A DNA stretch of 64,000 bases from Pseudomonas sp. (lineage in GTDB: Bacteria > Pseudomonadota > Gammaproteobacteria > Pseudomonadales > Pseudomonadaceae). A model generated the notes under the pieces. That model saw only the letters and a list, made by a program, of their open reading frames with translations, made no database searches and had not been told where the DNA came from. The stretch lies in the NCBI GenBank assembly GCA_007713455.1, contig VMRT01000005.1:1-64000 (forward strand), given 5' to 3'. Below are positions 7,518 through 15,622 of this stretch, piece by piece (positions within the stretch are counted from its first letter, which is position 1; the number at the start of each line of letters is the position of its first letter). The translations under genes and the position numbers were made by a program.

Positions 7518-7903
7518 AGTTATTACTCGACACTCACATCCTACTCTGGGCCTGCGCAGCTCCGTCATCCCTCCCTCGGGAGGCTGTAGAGATGATCGAG
7601 AATCGCGCGAATGACCTATTCTTCAGCGCCGCTAGCATTTGGGAAGTCGGCATCAAAAACGCAATGGGCAAAGCCAGCTTTCAGTTCGATCCAGGAGTGC
7701 TAAGAAGGGCTCTTCTGGACGGCGACTACACGGAACTGACCATGACCAGCCAACACGCCATTACGGCCGCGGCCTTGCCTCTTCTTCACAGTGACCCATT
7801 TGACCGGATGCTCATCGGACAAGCAGCTACGGAAGGCTTCATCCTCGTAACCAGTGATCACGCTATAGCGAAGTACTCAGGGCCAATCAAACACGTCGGT
7901 TGA
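7514..7903 (+). CDS. vapC: VapC-family PIN-domain toxin
   Basis: The 129-residue PIN protein has the acidic residues expected of a metal-dependent RNase: D6 (LLLDTHILLW), E44 (SIWEVGIK), D94 and D97 (SDPFDRML) and D115 (LVTSDHAI). The family cleaves tRNA or rRNA and is inhibited by the co-expressed antitoxin. It is translationally coupled to the upstream Phd-type antitoxin, the usual pairing for this VapC subgroup. The gene looks intact. Confidence 0.9.
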   Translation: MKLLLDTHILLWACAAPSSLPREAVEMIENRANDLFFSAASIWEVGIKNAMGKASFQFDPGVLRRALLDGDYTELTMTSQHAITAAALPLLHSDPFDRMLIGQAATEGFILVTSDHAIAKYSGPIKHVG

Positions 7904-7944
7904 ATGCGCCGGCCTACGAATACCCTGTCGTAACGGGATGAGTA

Positions 7945-8562
7945 ATGACCATACAAGCCGTTATTTTTGATGCTTTCGGGACTCTGATGAAGATTCAAGA
8001 TGGCTCGCATCCCTATCGGCAATTGATGAAGATCGGAAAGGCGCATGGTCGGCGCTCCCGTCCGGACGACGCGTCTGTCCTGATGAAATCTCCGATTACT
8101 TTGACGCAAGCCGCAGCGCATTTAGGGATTACTGCAAGCCCTGAACAATTGAGCGCTCTGGAAACTGTCCTGGCGGATGAGATTGCAGCCGTTGAGGCAT
8201 ATCCGGACGGACTCGAAGCAGTGAAACTGCTCCAAGAACAAGGCATTCGAATCGGTGTTTGCTCGAACCTGGCTTTCCCGTACCGGCAAGCTGTCCTGCG
8301 TTGTTACCCCACGTTAGACGCGTATGCATTTAGCTGTGACTTAGCCGTAATGAAGCCGGAACCCGCTATCTACAGTTGGGTTTGCGATCAGCTTGGAGCA
8401 TCCCCAACCGCATCATGGATGGTCGGTGACTCCCAACGTTGCGACCGAGATGGGCCAACGGCGGTAGGCATCCGAGGCTTTTTTGTCGACCGAACCAGCA
8501 ACAATGGTGACTGCCCTGAGCTGGTTACCTTCGCCCATAAGGTACTGCCAACCACGCCTTGA
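7945..8562 (+). CDS. HAD-superfamily hydrolase
   Basis: The 205-residue protein has HAD motifs I (IFDAFGTL, nucleophile D9), II (CSN, S107), III (K137 in VMKPEP) and IV (GDS, D162, with D167/D169). The second Asp of the usual DxD is replaced (DAF), as in haloacid-dehalogenase-type members rather than strict phosphatases. An alpha-helical cap lies at about residues 15-85. It follows the toxin gene by 41 nt on the same strand but is probably a separate function. Substrate is unknown. Confidence 0.85.
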   Translation: MTIQAVIFDAFGTLMKIQDGSHPYRQLMKIGKAHGRRSRPDDASVLMKSPITLTQAAAHLGITASPEQLSALETVLADEIAAVEAYPDGLEAVKLLQEQGIRIGVCSNLAFPYRQAVLRCYPTLDAYAFSCDLAVMKPEPAIYSWVCDQLGASPTASWMVGDSQRCDRDGPTAVGIRGFFVDRTSNNGDCPELVTFAHKVLPTTP

Positions 8563-8957
8563 GCGAACGCTGTCAGCCCCATCCTTTTTCACGCCGCTTC
8601 GCAGCTCGCGATTGAAACCTAGAATTAGGCTCGCCCGCGATACAAGCTGACCGACGCTTTCAGTCCCTCCAAGCAAGCCCACTCCATGAACCTCGAACCG
8701 CAGTCGAGATAAGACCGAGAGTTGAGTTGATCATGATCGGGTGCACATGGGAACACCTTCGAAACCCAAGACGCCTCGCTAGATCATTGGTAACTTCAAA
8801 CCCAGGGAACGTTTGGCTTCAACGCAGCCTAAACCCAACCGACGTCGGATCGCTCTACTCGCCAATGCATGCAAAAACCGCTTTCACAGATAGGTGAATG
8901 CCATGCTTGACAAGACTCGAAAGGTTCATATACTCGCGCTCACTGTGAGCAATCCAA
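8563..8957. other. Gap without recognised gene
   Basis: No gene is supported. The stretch separates the last accessory gene from the tRNA-like fragment at 9000. Confidence 0.45.
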
Positions 8958-8999
8958 CAAATCAAGGTTTCTTGCACAATGCGCTGAAGCCTTGATTTG
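8958..8999. repeat. Inverted repeat beside the tRNA-like fragment
   Basis: Perfect 10-bp arms CAAATCAAGG (8958-8967) and CCTTGATTTG (8990-8999) flank a 22-nt loop and abut the tRNA-like sequence. They could be recombinase arm sites or a hairpin. Confidence 0.5.
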
Positions 9000-9038
9000 G
9001 CCGGGATATTGAAGTTTGGGATTCAAATCCCCCCGGCA
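9000..9038 (+). other. tRNA-Leu-like fragment, candidate attachment site
   Basis: The 39 nt start GCCGGGATATTGAAG, like the 5' end of a leucine tRNA, and end TTCAAATCCCCCCGGCA, like a T-loop and 3' acceptor arm. GCCGGG pairs with the terminal CCCGGC. The anticodon and variable arms are missing and no CCA is encoded. It is followed at once by a strong terminator. The best reading is the distal attachment site or scar of an island integrated in a tRNA gene; a decayed tRNA is the alternative. Confidence 0.55.
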
Positions 9039-9043
9039 AATAC

Positions 9044-9081
9044 AAAGCCCCGAGAATCTCAAGATTCTCGGGGCTTTTTTT
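9044..9081 (+). terminator. Intrinsic terminator after the tRNA-like fragment
   Basis: A 15-bp perfect stem AAAGCCCCGAGAATC / GATTCTCGGGGCTTT with a TCAA loop is followed by further Ts. It is probably the native terminator of the tRNA gene whose 3' end is duplicated here. Confidence 0.9.
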
Positions 9082-9119
9082 CGTGTATCGGAAAATACTG
9101 GAGGCCTCGGCACGCTTCC

Positions 9120-9147
9120 CCTTGCACGTTCACGCTCTCGTGCAAGG
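9120..9147. terminator. Hairpin after the NUDIX gene
   Basis: Nine-bp arms CCTTGCACG / CGTGCAAGG lie about 75 nt past the NUDIX stop codon. There is no T-run, so termination is only possible. Confidence 0.4.
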
Positions 9148-9222
9148 CTTTGGTAGCGACTCGGCCACTCCACTGGGTCACCCCACCGCTAGCCCCGTCC
9201 TAGAAGTGAACGCCGATCAGAA

Positions 9223-9678
9223 TCAGCTGCTGCACTGACGATCACTTAAGAGAGCGCCCAGAAGTTCAGGCAGCCACGTGGGCTTGAATAGGGATGCGGC
9301 TTGGTCCTGCATTTCGTTCAAGCTCCACCACTTCCATTTCTGAATGGTGCTCTTTTCTTCTTCGGTCCATTCTGCCGCGAACACGCTCGTGTCCGCTGGG
9401 CATTCCACGAGGAAGTACTTCTCCAGCCAGCGCGCCGGTGTCGAGCGTGCTACGGCATATACCTCATCTCGTTCTTTGAGCAGCTTTCCGACGTGAAGCG
9501 TTAGGCCGGTCTCCTCATACAGCTCCCTTGCTGCTGCATCGGCGTAGCTTTCGCCAGGTTGTAGCTCGCCCCCGGCGGTCGCCCAGAAGGGCGCTTCATG
9601 CTCGTCTTTGTACAAGAAAAGTAAAAGGCGTCCATCAGCATCCACGATGAACAATCGAGAGGATTTTCTGACCTGCAT
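9223..9678 (-). CDS. NUDIX hydrolase
   Basis: The 151-residue protein contains a full Nudix box starting at G37: GELQPGE (E43), R51, E52, E55, E56 and G58, matching GX5EX7REUXEEXGU. This motif coordinates metals for hydrolysis of nucleoside diphosphates linked to another moiety. Position relative to the terminator places it in the chromosomal backbone. Substrate cannot be inferred; a sanitising role for oxidised nucleotides is one possibility. Confidence 0.85.
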   Translation of the reverse strand: MQVRKSSRLFIVDADGRLLLFLYKDEHEAPFWATAGGELQPGESYADAAARELYEETGLTLHVGKLLKERDEVYAVARSTPARWLEKYFLVECPADTSVFAAEWTEEEKSTIQKWKWWSLNEMQDQAASLFKPTWLPELLGALLSDRQCSS

Positions 9679-9901
9679 TCGTACCTCACTGTGGCTCCGA
9701 GCGAATGCGCCATAACCGACGCGAAGCGCCAGACTACCGCGGTTGACTCTCGCGGGGCAGACGGGGTCCAGCGCTCAGGTCTCGAGGCTTTCGCGGCAGC
9801 GGCCTTCGACGAACCATGCGATGCGATATGCGCCGGTTGGGGCGGCGCCCGTCCATGCTCTATGCTGGTTCAGTCGATCAGCCCCTTATCAAGGAGCCCA
9901 A

Positions 9902-10516
9902 ATGCCCAGCCTCGAATATCTGATTACCTGCCTGGTCGTCGTGCTGATACCCGGCGCGGGGGTGATTTATACGGTTTCGACGGCGCTAATGCACGGCCGT
10001 CGCGCCGGTATTCTGGCCGCGACGGCCTGTACGCTCGGGATTCTGCCGCATCTGCTGGCGACCATTCTCGGTGTCGCGGCGATCCTGCATTCCAGTGCGC
10101 TGGTCTTCGAGACTCTGCGCTATGCAGGTGCCGCCTACCTGCTCTATCTCGCCTATGCGACCTGGCGTGACCGCTCTGCGCTGGCGGTGGGCGGCGATGG
10201 TGAACCACTCATGGTTCGATCGCTGGTTGCGAAGGCGCTGCTGGTCAATCTGCTGAACCCGAAACTGACCATTTTCTTCCTGGCCTTCCTGCCGCAATTC
10301 ATCCGGCCGGGCGCAGGTGACGAGCTTGGGCAGCTGCTCGTTCTCAGCGCGACTTTCATGCTGATGACATTCGCCATCTTTACTGTCTACGGCCTGCTGG
10401 CGCACGCCTTTCGCAAGGCGGTTATCGAATCGCAGCGCGTTCAGGCCTGGTTGCGCCGCGGCTTCGCGGCATCATTTGCCGGTCTCGGTGTGAACCTGGC
10501 CTTGGCCGACAGATGA
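9902..10516 (+). CDS. LysE/RhtB-family amino-acid exporter
   Basis: The 204-residue membrane protein begins MPSLEYLITCLVVVLIPGAG, the conserved LysE N-terminus with its PGP-like signature, here PGAG. It contains LLYLAYATWR and ALLVNLLNPKLTIFF, the NPK motif of the family. About six helices are expected. The ATG at 9902 is chosen over an upstream frame because AAGGAG precedes it by five bases and the family alignment begins there. Family members export amino acids or homoserine lactones. Confidence 0.88.
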   Translation: MPSLEYLITCLVVVLIPGAGVIYTVSTALMHGRRAGILAATACTLGILPHLLATILGVAAILHSSALVFETLRYAGAAYLLYLAYATWRDRSALAVGGDGEPLMVRSLVAKALLVNLLNPKLTIFFLAFLPQFIRPGAGDELGQLLVLSATFMLMTFAIFTVYGLLAHAFRKAVIESQRVQAWLRRGFAASFAGLGVNLALADR

Positions 10517-10707
10517 GCCCCCAGGCCTTTGACGCGACCAAGCAAACGCCACGGCAACGGTTCTAGCTTCACCGATCAGGCGGACCGTGCCTTTCTGTAT
10601 GACGTCGGCACTGAGCAGCCTGAAGGAGCCGTTTTACCGCAGTCGATCAGGCGCAATTAGAGCTGGCCTAGCTAAACCCTGCCGCCAGTCCAGCGGGGCG
10701 GATTCAG

Positions 10708-11823
10708 TCATCCATAAATCGCCGGCTCGCGATAATGCCGGGTGCAGGCCTCGCCGTTCTCGCGGAACAGGTGGCACTTGTCAGCCTTGAGCCCGGCGGC
10801 GAAGGTTTCGCCTTCGGTGACGCGCAGGTTGCCGTCGACGCAGAGGGTGATGACGTCCTGCAGGCGCTCCAGGGTGAGGTAGAGCAGGTTGTACTGGCCC
10901 AGACGCTCGGCCACGGTGATCTCGCCGTGGAAGGTGAAGTCGGCTTCTGCCGGCATGACGAAGTGTTCGGGGCGGATGCCGAGGGTGAGCGGGTCGCCAG
11001 CGCTGACGGCGCTGCCATCCACCGGCAGGGTCAGTGGATAGCCGCTGGGCAGTTCCACGGTGACGGCTTCCGGGCTGGCGGAGATGGCGCGCACCTCGAC
11101 GAAGTTCATCTGCGGCGAGCCGAGGAAGCCGGCGACGAAACGGTTCTTCGGGTAGTGGTACAGGTGCAGCGGTTGGCCGACCTGGGCGATTTCGCCGGCG
11201 TTGAGCACGACGATCTTGTCGGCCAGGGTCATGGCTTCGACTTGGTCGTGGGTCACGTAGATCATGGTGGAGCGGATGCGCTGGTGCAGACGGGCGATCT
11301 CGATGCGCATCTGCACACGGAGGAAGGCGTCGAGGTTCGACAGGGGTTCGTCGAACAGAAACACCTTCGGCTCGCGGACCATGGTGCGGCCGATGGCGAC
11401 GCGCTGGCGCTGGCCACCGGAAAGGTCCTTGGGTTTGCGTTCGAGCAGTTTGTCGAGCTGCAGGATTTCCGCGACCGCTTCCACGCGACGGGCGATCTCG
11501 CGCTTATCGACGCTGGCGAGCTTGAGGCCGAAGGCCATGTTCTCTGCCACGGTCATGTGCGGATAGAGGGCGTAGGACTGGAAGACCATGCCCACCGAAC
11601 GATCCTTGGGCGGCAGGTCGTTGACCCGCTGGTCACCGATCAGCAGATCGCCCGAGGTGATGTCCTCCAGCCCGGCGATCAGTCGCAGCAGGGTGGATTT
11701 GCCGCAACCGGATGGACCGACGAAGACGACGAACTCACCGTCCTCGATTTCCAGGTCGATATGCCGGGTGATCGGCGTACCGTCGTAACTCTTGCAGATG
11801 TCGCGCAGCGTGACACTGGCCAT
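10708..11823 (-). CDS. malK: Maltose/maltodextrin ABC transporter ATPase MalK
   Basis: The 371-residue ATPase has Walker [10 protein letters not shown] (36-44), signature LSGGQ (134-138), Walker B VFLFDEP (154-160) and an H-loop VTHD near 192. A C-terminal MalK-type regulatory OB domain (GIRPEHF) follows; in E. coli this domain sequesters MalT and binds EIIA-Glc. It lies 82 nt downstream of the GH13 glucosidase gene on the same strand, so the two are probably cotranscribed. The permease genes malF and malG are about 8 kb away, a split arrangement. A related sugar ATPase is the only real alternative. Confidence 0.92.
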   Translation of the reverse strand: MASVTLRDICKSYDGTPITRHIDLEIEDGEFVVFVGPSGCGKSTLLRLIAGLEDITSGDLLIGDQRVNDLPPKDRSVGMVFQSYALYPHMTVAENMAFGLKLASVDKREIARRVEAVAEILQLDKLLERKPKDLSGGQRQRVAIGRTMVREPKVFLFDEPLSNLDAFLRVQMRIEIARLHQRIRSTMIYVTHDQVEAMTLADKIVVLNAGEIAQVGQPLHLYHYPKNRFVAGFLGSPQMNFVEVRAISASPEAVTVELPSGYPLTLPVDGSAVSAGDPLTLGIRPEHFVMPAEADFTFHGEITVAERLGQYNLLYLTLERLQDVITLCVDGNLRVTEGETFAAGLKADKCHLFRENGEACTRHYREPAIYG

Positions 11824-11905
11824 CGTTGTTGTTCTCCGTTGGATGCCGCCAAGCTCTCGTTATCTGGTGCAGCGGCGGGCCAACCCCACCGCTGCCGGTT
11901 CTCCC

Positions 11906-13534
11906 TCAACCCGCGAGACGCACATAGCCGAAACCATGGGCCGGCAGGCGCGCCCATTGCCCATCGTATTCGGCGAAGCTCGCCGGCACGTCCACCAGCG
12001 GCACCGCCTGCCCGGGCAGCTCATAGCTGCGCGGCAGATCGCCGAGGTTGAACAGGCACAGCCAGACCTCCCCCCCGAGCCGGCGCTCGAACACCAGCAA
12101 GGCGTCGTCATGGTAGACCATGCGGATGTCACCCTCGATCAGCAGACGCTGCTCGCGCCGCCAGCCGAGGAAGCGCCGGTAGCAGTTGAGCATCGAGTGC
12201 GGATCGGCTTCCTGCGCCGCCACCGACAGCGAGCGGTGCGAGTCGTCCACCGGCAACCACGGCTGGCTGCCGGTGAAGCCGGCATGATGCGCCTCGCTCT
12301 GCCAGGGCATCGGCGTGCGGCAGCCGTCGCGGCCCTTGAATTCCGGCCAGAAGGTAATGCCGTACGGATCGACCAGATCCTCGTAGCGCAGTTCCGCTTC
12401 CGGCAGGCCCAGTTCCTCGCCCTGATAGAGGCAGACACTGCCGCGCAGGGACAACAGCAGTGCCATCAGCAGCCGGCCGCGCTCCGGGTCGGGCCGACCA
12501 TTGAGGGCCCAGCGCGTCATCACCCGCACCACGTCGTGATTGCCCATGGACCAGCAGGACCAGCCATCGGCCAGCTCGCGCTCGATGCCCTCCACCGTGC
12601 GGCGGATGTAGGCCGGGCTGCACTGCTCGGTAAGCAGGTCGAAGGAATAGGCCATGTGCAGGGTGTCGCCGCCGCTGGTGTAGGCGGCCATGGTGCGCAG
12701 CGATTCGTCGCAGCCGATCTCGGCCACCGAGGAGGCACCGGGATAGCGCTGCAGCAGCGCACGCAAACGACGGAGGAATTCCAGGTTCTCCGGCCGCGTC
12801 TTGTCGTAGATGTGCCGCTGGTAGGCGTAGGGGTTGTCGATGCGCACGCCGATGCTGCCCTCGCGAATCTCCAGATTCGGCGGGTTGTCGCGCAGCTCGG
12901 CGTCATGGAAGTAGAAGTTCGCCGCGTCCAGGCGGAAACCGTCCACCCCGAGCTTGAGCCAGAACTCCATGTCGTCGAGCAGCTGTTCCTGTACGGCCGG
13001 GCAATGGAAATTCAGGTCCGGCTGGCTGGACAGGAAGTTGTGCAGGTAGTACTGCCGGCGCCGGCTGTCCCAGCTCCAGGCCGGGCCACCGAATACCGAG
13101 AGCCAGTTGTTCGGCACGCTGCCGTCGGGCTTGGGATCGGCCCAGACGTACCAGTCGGCCTTGTCGTTGTCGCGGCTGGAGCGGCTCTCCGTGAACCAGG
13201 GGTGCTGGTCCGAGGAATGATTGAGCACCTGGTCGATCAGCACGCGCATGCCGCGCTCGTGGCAGGCCTCGACCAGGCGGACGAAGTCGTCCAGCGTGCC
13301 GAACAGCGGGTCGACGCCGCGGTAGTCGGCCACGTCGTAGCCGAAATCCTTCATCGGCGAGGTGAAGAAGGGCGACAGCCAGATGGCGTCGACGTTGAGG
13401 CTGGCGATGTAGTCCAGCTTGTGCAGCACGCCGGGCAGGTCGCCTACGCCATCGCCGTTGCTGTCGAAGAAGCTGCGCGGGTAGACCTGATAGATCACCC
13501 CGCCGCGCCACCAGTTCTGAAGTTGCTCGGACAT
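11906..13534 (-). CDS. GH13 alpha-glucosidase (maltodextrin glucosidase)
   Basis: The 542-residue protein is a cytoplasmic-type GH13 enzyme: VIYQVYPRSFFDSNGDG at the N-terminus, region I DQVLNHSSD, region II GFRLDAANF (nucleophile Asp), region III AEIG (acid/base Glu) and region IV MGNHD. The QVYPRSF start and LNHSSD are typical of oligo-1,6-glucosidase / alpha-glucosidase types. No signal peptide is present. The ATG at 13534 is preferred because AAGG precedes it by eight bases. It would hydrolyse imported maltodextrins to glucose and shares an operon with malK. Bond specificity (alpha-1,4 or alpha-1,6) cannot be fixed from sequence alone. Confidence 0.88.
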   Translation of the reverse strand: MSEQLQNWWRGGVIYQVYPRSFFDSNGDGVGDLPGVLHKLDYIASLNVDAIWLSPFFTSPMKDFGYDVADYRGVDPLFGTLDDFVRLVEACHERGMRVLIDQVLNHSSDQHPWFTESRSSRDNDKADWYVWADPKPDGSVPNNWLSVFGGPAWSWDSRRRQYYLHNFLSSQPDLNFHCPAVQEQLLDDMEFWLKLGVDGFRLDAANFYFHDAELRDNPPNLEIREGSIGVRIDNPYAYQRHIYDKTRPENLEFLRRLRALLQRYPGASSVAEIGCDESLRTMAAYTSGGDTLHMAYSFDLLTEQCSPAYIRRTVEGIERELADGWSCWSMGNHDVVRVMTRWALNGRPDPERGRLLMALLLSLRGSVCLYQGEELGLPEAELRYEDLVDPYGITFWPEFKGRDGCRTPMPWQSEAHHAGFTGSQPWLPVDDSHRSLSVAAQEADPHSMLNCYRRFLGWRREQRLLIEGDIRMVYHDDALLVFERRLGGEVWLCLFNLGDLPRSYELPGQAVPLVDVPASFAEYDGQWARLPAHGFGYVRLAG

Positions 13535-13612
13535 ACCACGTACCTTGAGTGAGCGTGAAGACGGGGTCACTCTAGGTGCGGCAAGCGGTCGCAACATCCT
13601 CCGGCGGCCGGA

Positions 13613-13663
13613 GGGCGCAGGCGTAACAGGCGGGCGTAGCTGGCCTGCCGAGCGAGGGCGTAG
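13613..13663. promoter_or_regulatory. Candidate MalT sites upstream of the glucosidase-malK operon
   Basis: GGGCGTAG occurs at 13632-13639 and 13656-13663, with GGGCGCAG at 13613-13620 and AGGCGTAA at 13619-13626. The same octamer recurs before malE/malS and amyP/lamB. Recognition by MalT is inference. Confidence 0.45.
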
Positions 13664-13681
13664 AGCGGTCCAGCGAGTCGG

Positions 13682-14230
13682 TCAGCGCACCCGTGCCGGG
13701 TTGCCTAGCACGGTGGCGCCGGCCGGCACGTCGCGGGTGACCACGCTGCCGGCACCGATCAGCGCATCGTCGCCTACCGTCACACCCGGGAGGATGATCG
13801 CCCCGCCACCGACCCAGACGTTGCTACCGATATGGATCGGCCGGCCGAACTCCACGCCCGAACGACGCGCCTCTGGATCACGCGGATGGTCGGCGGTGTA
13901 GAGCTGCACCGCCGGCCCGATCTGCGTACCGGCGCCGATATGCACCTCGACCACATCGAGAATCACGCAGTTGAAGTTGAGGAAAGCCCCCTCGCCCAGA
14001 TGGATGTTGTAGCCGTAGTCGCAGTGGAACGGCGGCCGGATCACCGCACCGGCACCGACCGAGGCCAGCCGCTCGGCCAGCAGCGCCCGGCGCTCGTCCG
14101 GCGAGGCTGCCAGCGCTGCGTTGTAGCGCACCATCCAGGCCTTGGCCGCGGCCTGGTCGGCGAGGATTTCCGGGTCGCCGGGGTGGTACAGCTCGCCGGC
14201 CAGCATTTTCTGTTTCTCGCTCATCGTCAT
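13682..14230 (-). CDS. maa: Maltose O-acetyltransferase
   Basis: The 182-residue protein has the N-terminal Maa helix (MLAGELYHPGDPEI) and left-handed beta-helix hexapeptide repeats, ending in the acetyltransferase block VWVGGGAIILPGVTVG then DDALIGAGSVVTRD. It acetylates maltose or glucose with acetyl-CoA. AGGAGG lies seven bases before the ATG at 14230. It sits upstream of the glucosidase-malK operon on the same strand, 147 nt away, suggesting shared regulation. NodL-type acetyltransferases are close relatives, so substrate preference is inferred from context. Confidence 0.85.
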   Translation of the reverse strand: MTMSEKQKMLAGELYHPGDPEILADQAAAKAWMVRYNAALAASPDERRALLAERLASVGAGAVIRPPFHCDYGYNIHLGEGAFLNFNCVILDVVEVHIGAGTQIGPAVQLYTADHPRDPEARRSGVEFGRPIHIGSNVWVGGGAIILPGVTVGDDALIGAGSVVTRDVPAGATVLGNPARVR

Positions 14231-14395
14231 AGTGGAGCCTCCTTCGCTAAAGCACCGAGGGTGCCATAGCGCACGCCTCACCTTGCTCCTCCACGGTAGT
14301 CGCGAGCGGACGAGGCGATCGGCGGCCGCGCCTTCGCATTAACCGACCGGCTCGGCTAGGGTTGTTGCTCCCCTACCCCGTCCGGAGCACTGCCT

Positions 14396-15019
14396 GTGAA
14401 ACTGATCGGTCGCTACATGTCGCCATTCGTCCGCCGCGTCGGCGTCAGCCTGCATCTGTTGGACATACCGTTCACCAACGAGCCCCTCAGCGTTCTGACG
14501 GATAGTCTGAAGATCCGCGAATACTCGCCGCTGGGTCGAGTGCCCGCCTTGGTGCTGGACGATGGCCGGGTGCTGATCGACAGCAACGCCATCCTCGACC
14601 ATTTCGATCAGCAGGCGGGCGCCGAGCGAGCGCTGCTGCCGCTGTCCGGCGCCCAGCGTAGCGAGGCGATGAGCCTGCTGGCCTTCGCCGTCGGTGCCTG
14701 CGAGAAAACCGTGGCGGCGTACTACGAACGCGATCGTAGGCCGGAAGGACTGGTGTGGGACGATTGGTACCGCCATTGCGAAGACCAGGCACGTGGCGCG
14801 CTGGCCTTGCTTGACGCACTCCAGGCCGAGCGCGGCGAGCGGCCCTTGCTGGGCGAACGCATGAGCCAGGTGGATATCAGCGCGGTGGTCGCCTATGACT
14901 TCGCCCGCCTCACCCTGCCCGACACGCTGGCGCCGGACGGTGCATTTCCCCACCTGGCCTCAGCGTCTCGGCGCGCCAACGCCCTGCCCGCCTTCGCCCA
15001 GACGCAGTGGAAGGGCTGA
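14396..15019 (+). CDS. Glutathione S-transferase family protein
   Basis: The 207-residue protein has a thioredoxin-like N-terminus (KLIGRYMSPFVRRVGVSLHLLDIPF), the glutathione-binding VPALVLDDG and DSNAI (cis-Pro and Ser of the G-site), and an all-helical C-terminal domain. The active-site position has SPFVRR, with no Cys, so Ser is the likely catalytic residue. It stands alone between divergent neighbours. Substrate unknown. Confidence 0.87.
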   Translation: MKLIGRYMSPFVRRVGVSLHLLDIPFTNEPLSVLTDSLKIREYSPLGRVPALVLDDGRVLIDSNAILDHFDQQAGAERALLPLSGAQRSEAMSLLAFAVGACEKTVAAYYERDRRPEGLVWDDWYRHCEDQARGALALLDALQAERGERPLLGERMSQVDISAVVAYDFARLTLPDTLAPDGAFPHLASASRRANALPAFAQTQWKG

Positions 15020-15057
15020 GCGGAGTCCTGACGCAGCACAGCCCGGTCGCCACCCGC

Positions 15058-15486
15058 TCAGCGCGGCGCGCGTACCTGGGCCACCACCTCGTCCAGGGTC
15101 GGGTTGGCCTTGCCCATGCCATTGAAGAACACCGCCGGAATGCCACCGTTTAGCACCGCGACGGTGCGCTGGAGCTGGGCCTGCTGTTCGGCGTCGGGGT
15201 TGGTGGCCTCGGTAGTGAAATGACTGGAACGCTGCACTGCGATGCCCAGGCGCGACAGCCCGGCCGCCAGCTCGTCGGCGCGCCGCGCTGCGTCGGAAGG
15301 GCAATTGACCGGTGCGAAGACCATCACCACACCCGGGCGCGCGCCACCGGGCATCGCCACCGAGATGAACCCCGAGGGGCTACTTGTCGTGCCTGCCTGG
15401 AGCAGCATCTCCTGCTGATGGCCGCTCCACAGCTTGTAGCCGAGGCCCAGGACGGCGGCGATAAACAGCACGCGGGTCAGGCTCAT
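15058..15486 (-). CDS. Membrane-anchored hypothetical protein, possibly thioredoxin-like
   Basis: The 142-residue product starts MSLTRVLFIAAVLGLGYKLW, one membrane anchor or uncleaved signal, followed by a periplasmic domain with VVMVFAPVNCPSDAA and, near the end, GIPAVFFNGMGKANPTLDEV. The order (strand, single Cys before a helix, cis-Pro-like GIPAV) recalls a glutaredoxin/thioredoxin fold with only one cysteine. GGAGG lies six bases before the ATG at 15486. I do not recognise a named family. It lies 136 nt downstream of malT on the same strand. Confidence 0.65.
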   Translation of the reverse strand: MSLTRVLFIAAVLGLGYKLWSGHQQEMLLQAGTTSSPSGFISVAMPGGARPGVVMVFAPVNCPSDAARRADELAAGLSRLGIAVQRSSHFTTEATNPDAEQQAQLQRTVAVLNGGIPAVFFNGMGKANPTLDEVVAQVRAPR

Positions 15487-15622
15487 GGGCGGCCTCCGTC
15501 GTGCTGTACTGCGCCCGGCGCGCGCCGGGCGGTTCGATGAGCTGTCGTCATCATCCGCCACATCCCTGTTGTGCTGTACGGCCCGCGAGCATAGCCGGTC
15601 GCCTCGGCGGCGGCGAGCGGCG

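Noticed and set aside
9000-9038. Functional tRNA gene
   Set aside because: The anticodon and variable arms are missing, so it cannot fold as a tRNA.
11792-13552. Long antisense frame opposite the GH13 glucosidase
   Set aside because: The minus-strand GH13 gene has all catalytic motifs; the plus-strand frame has none.
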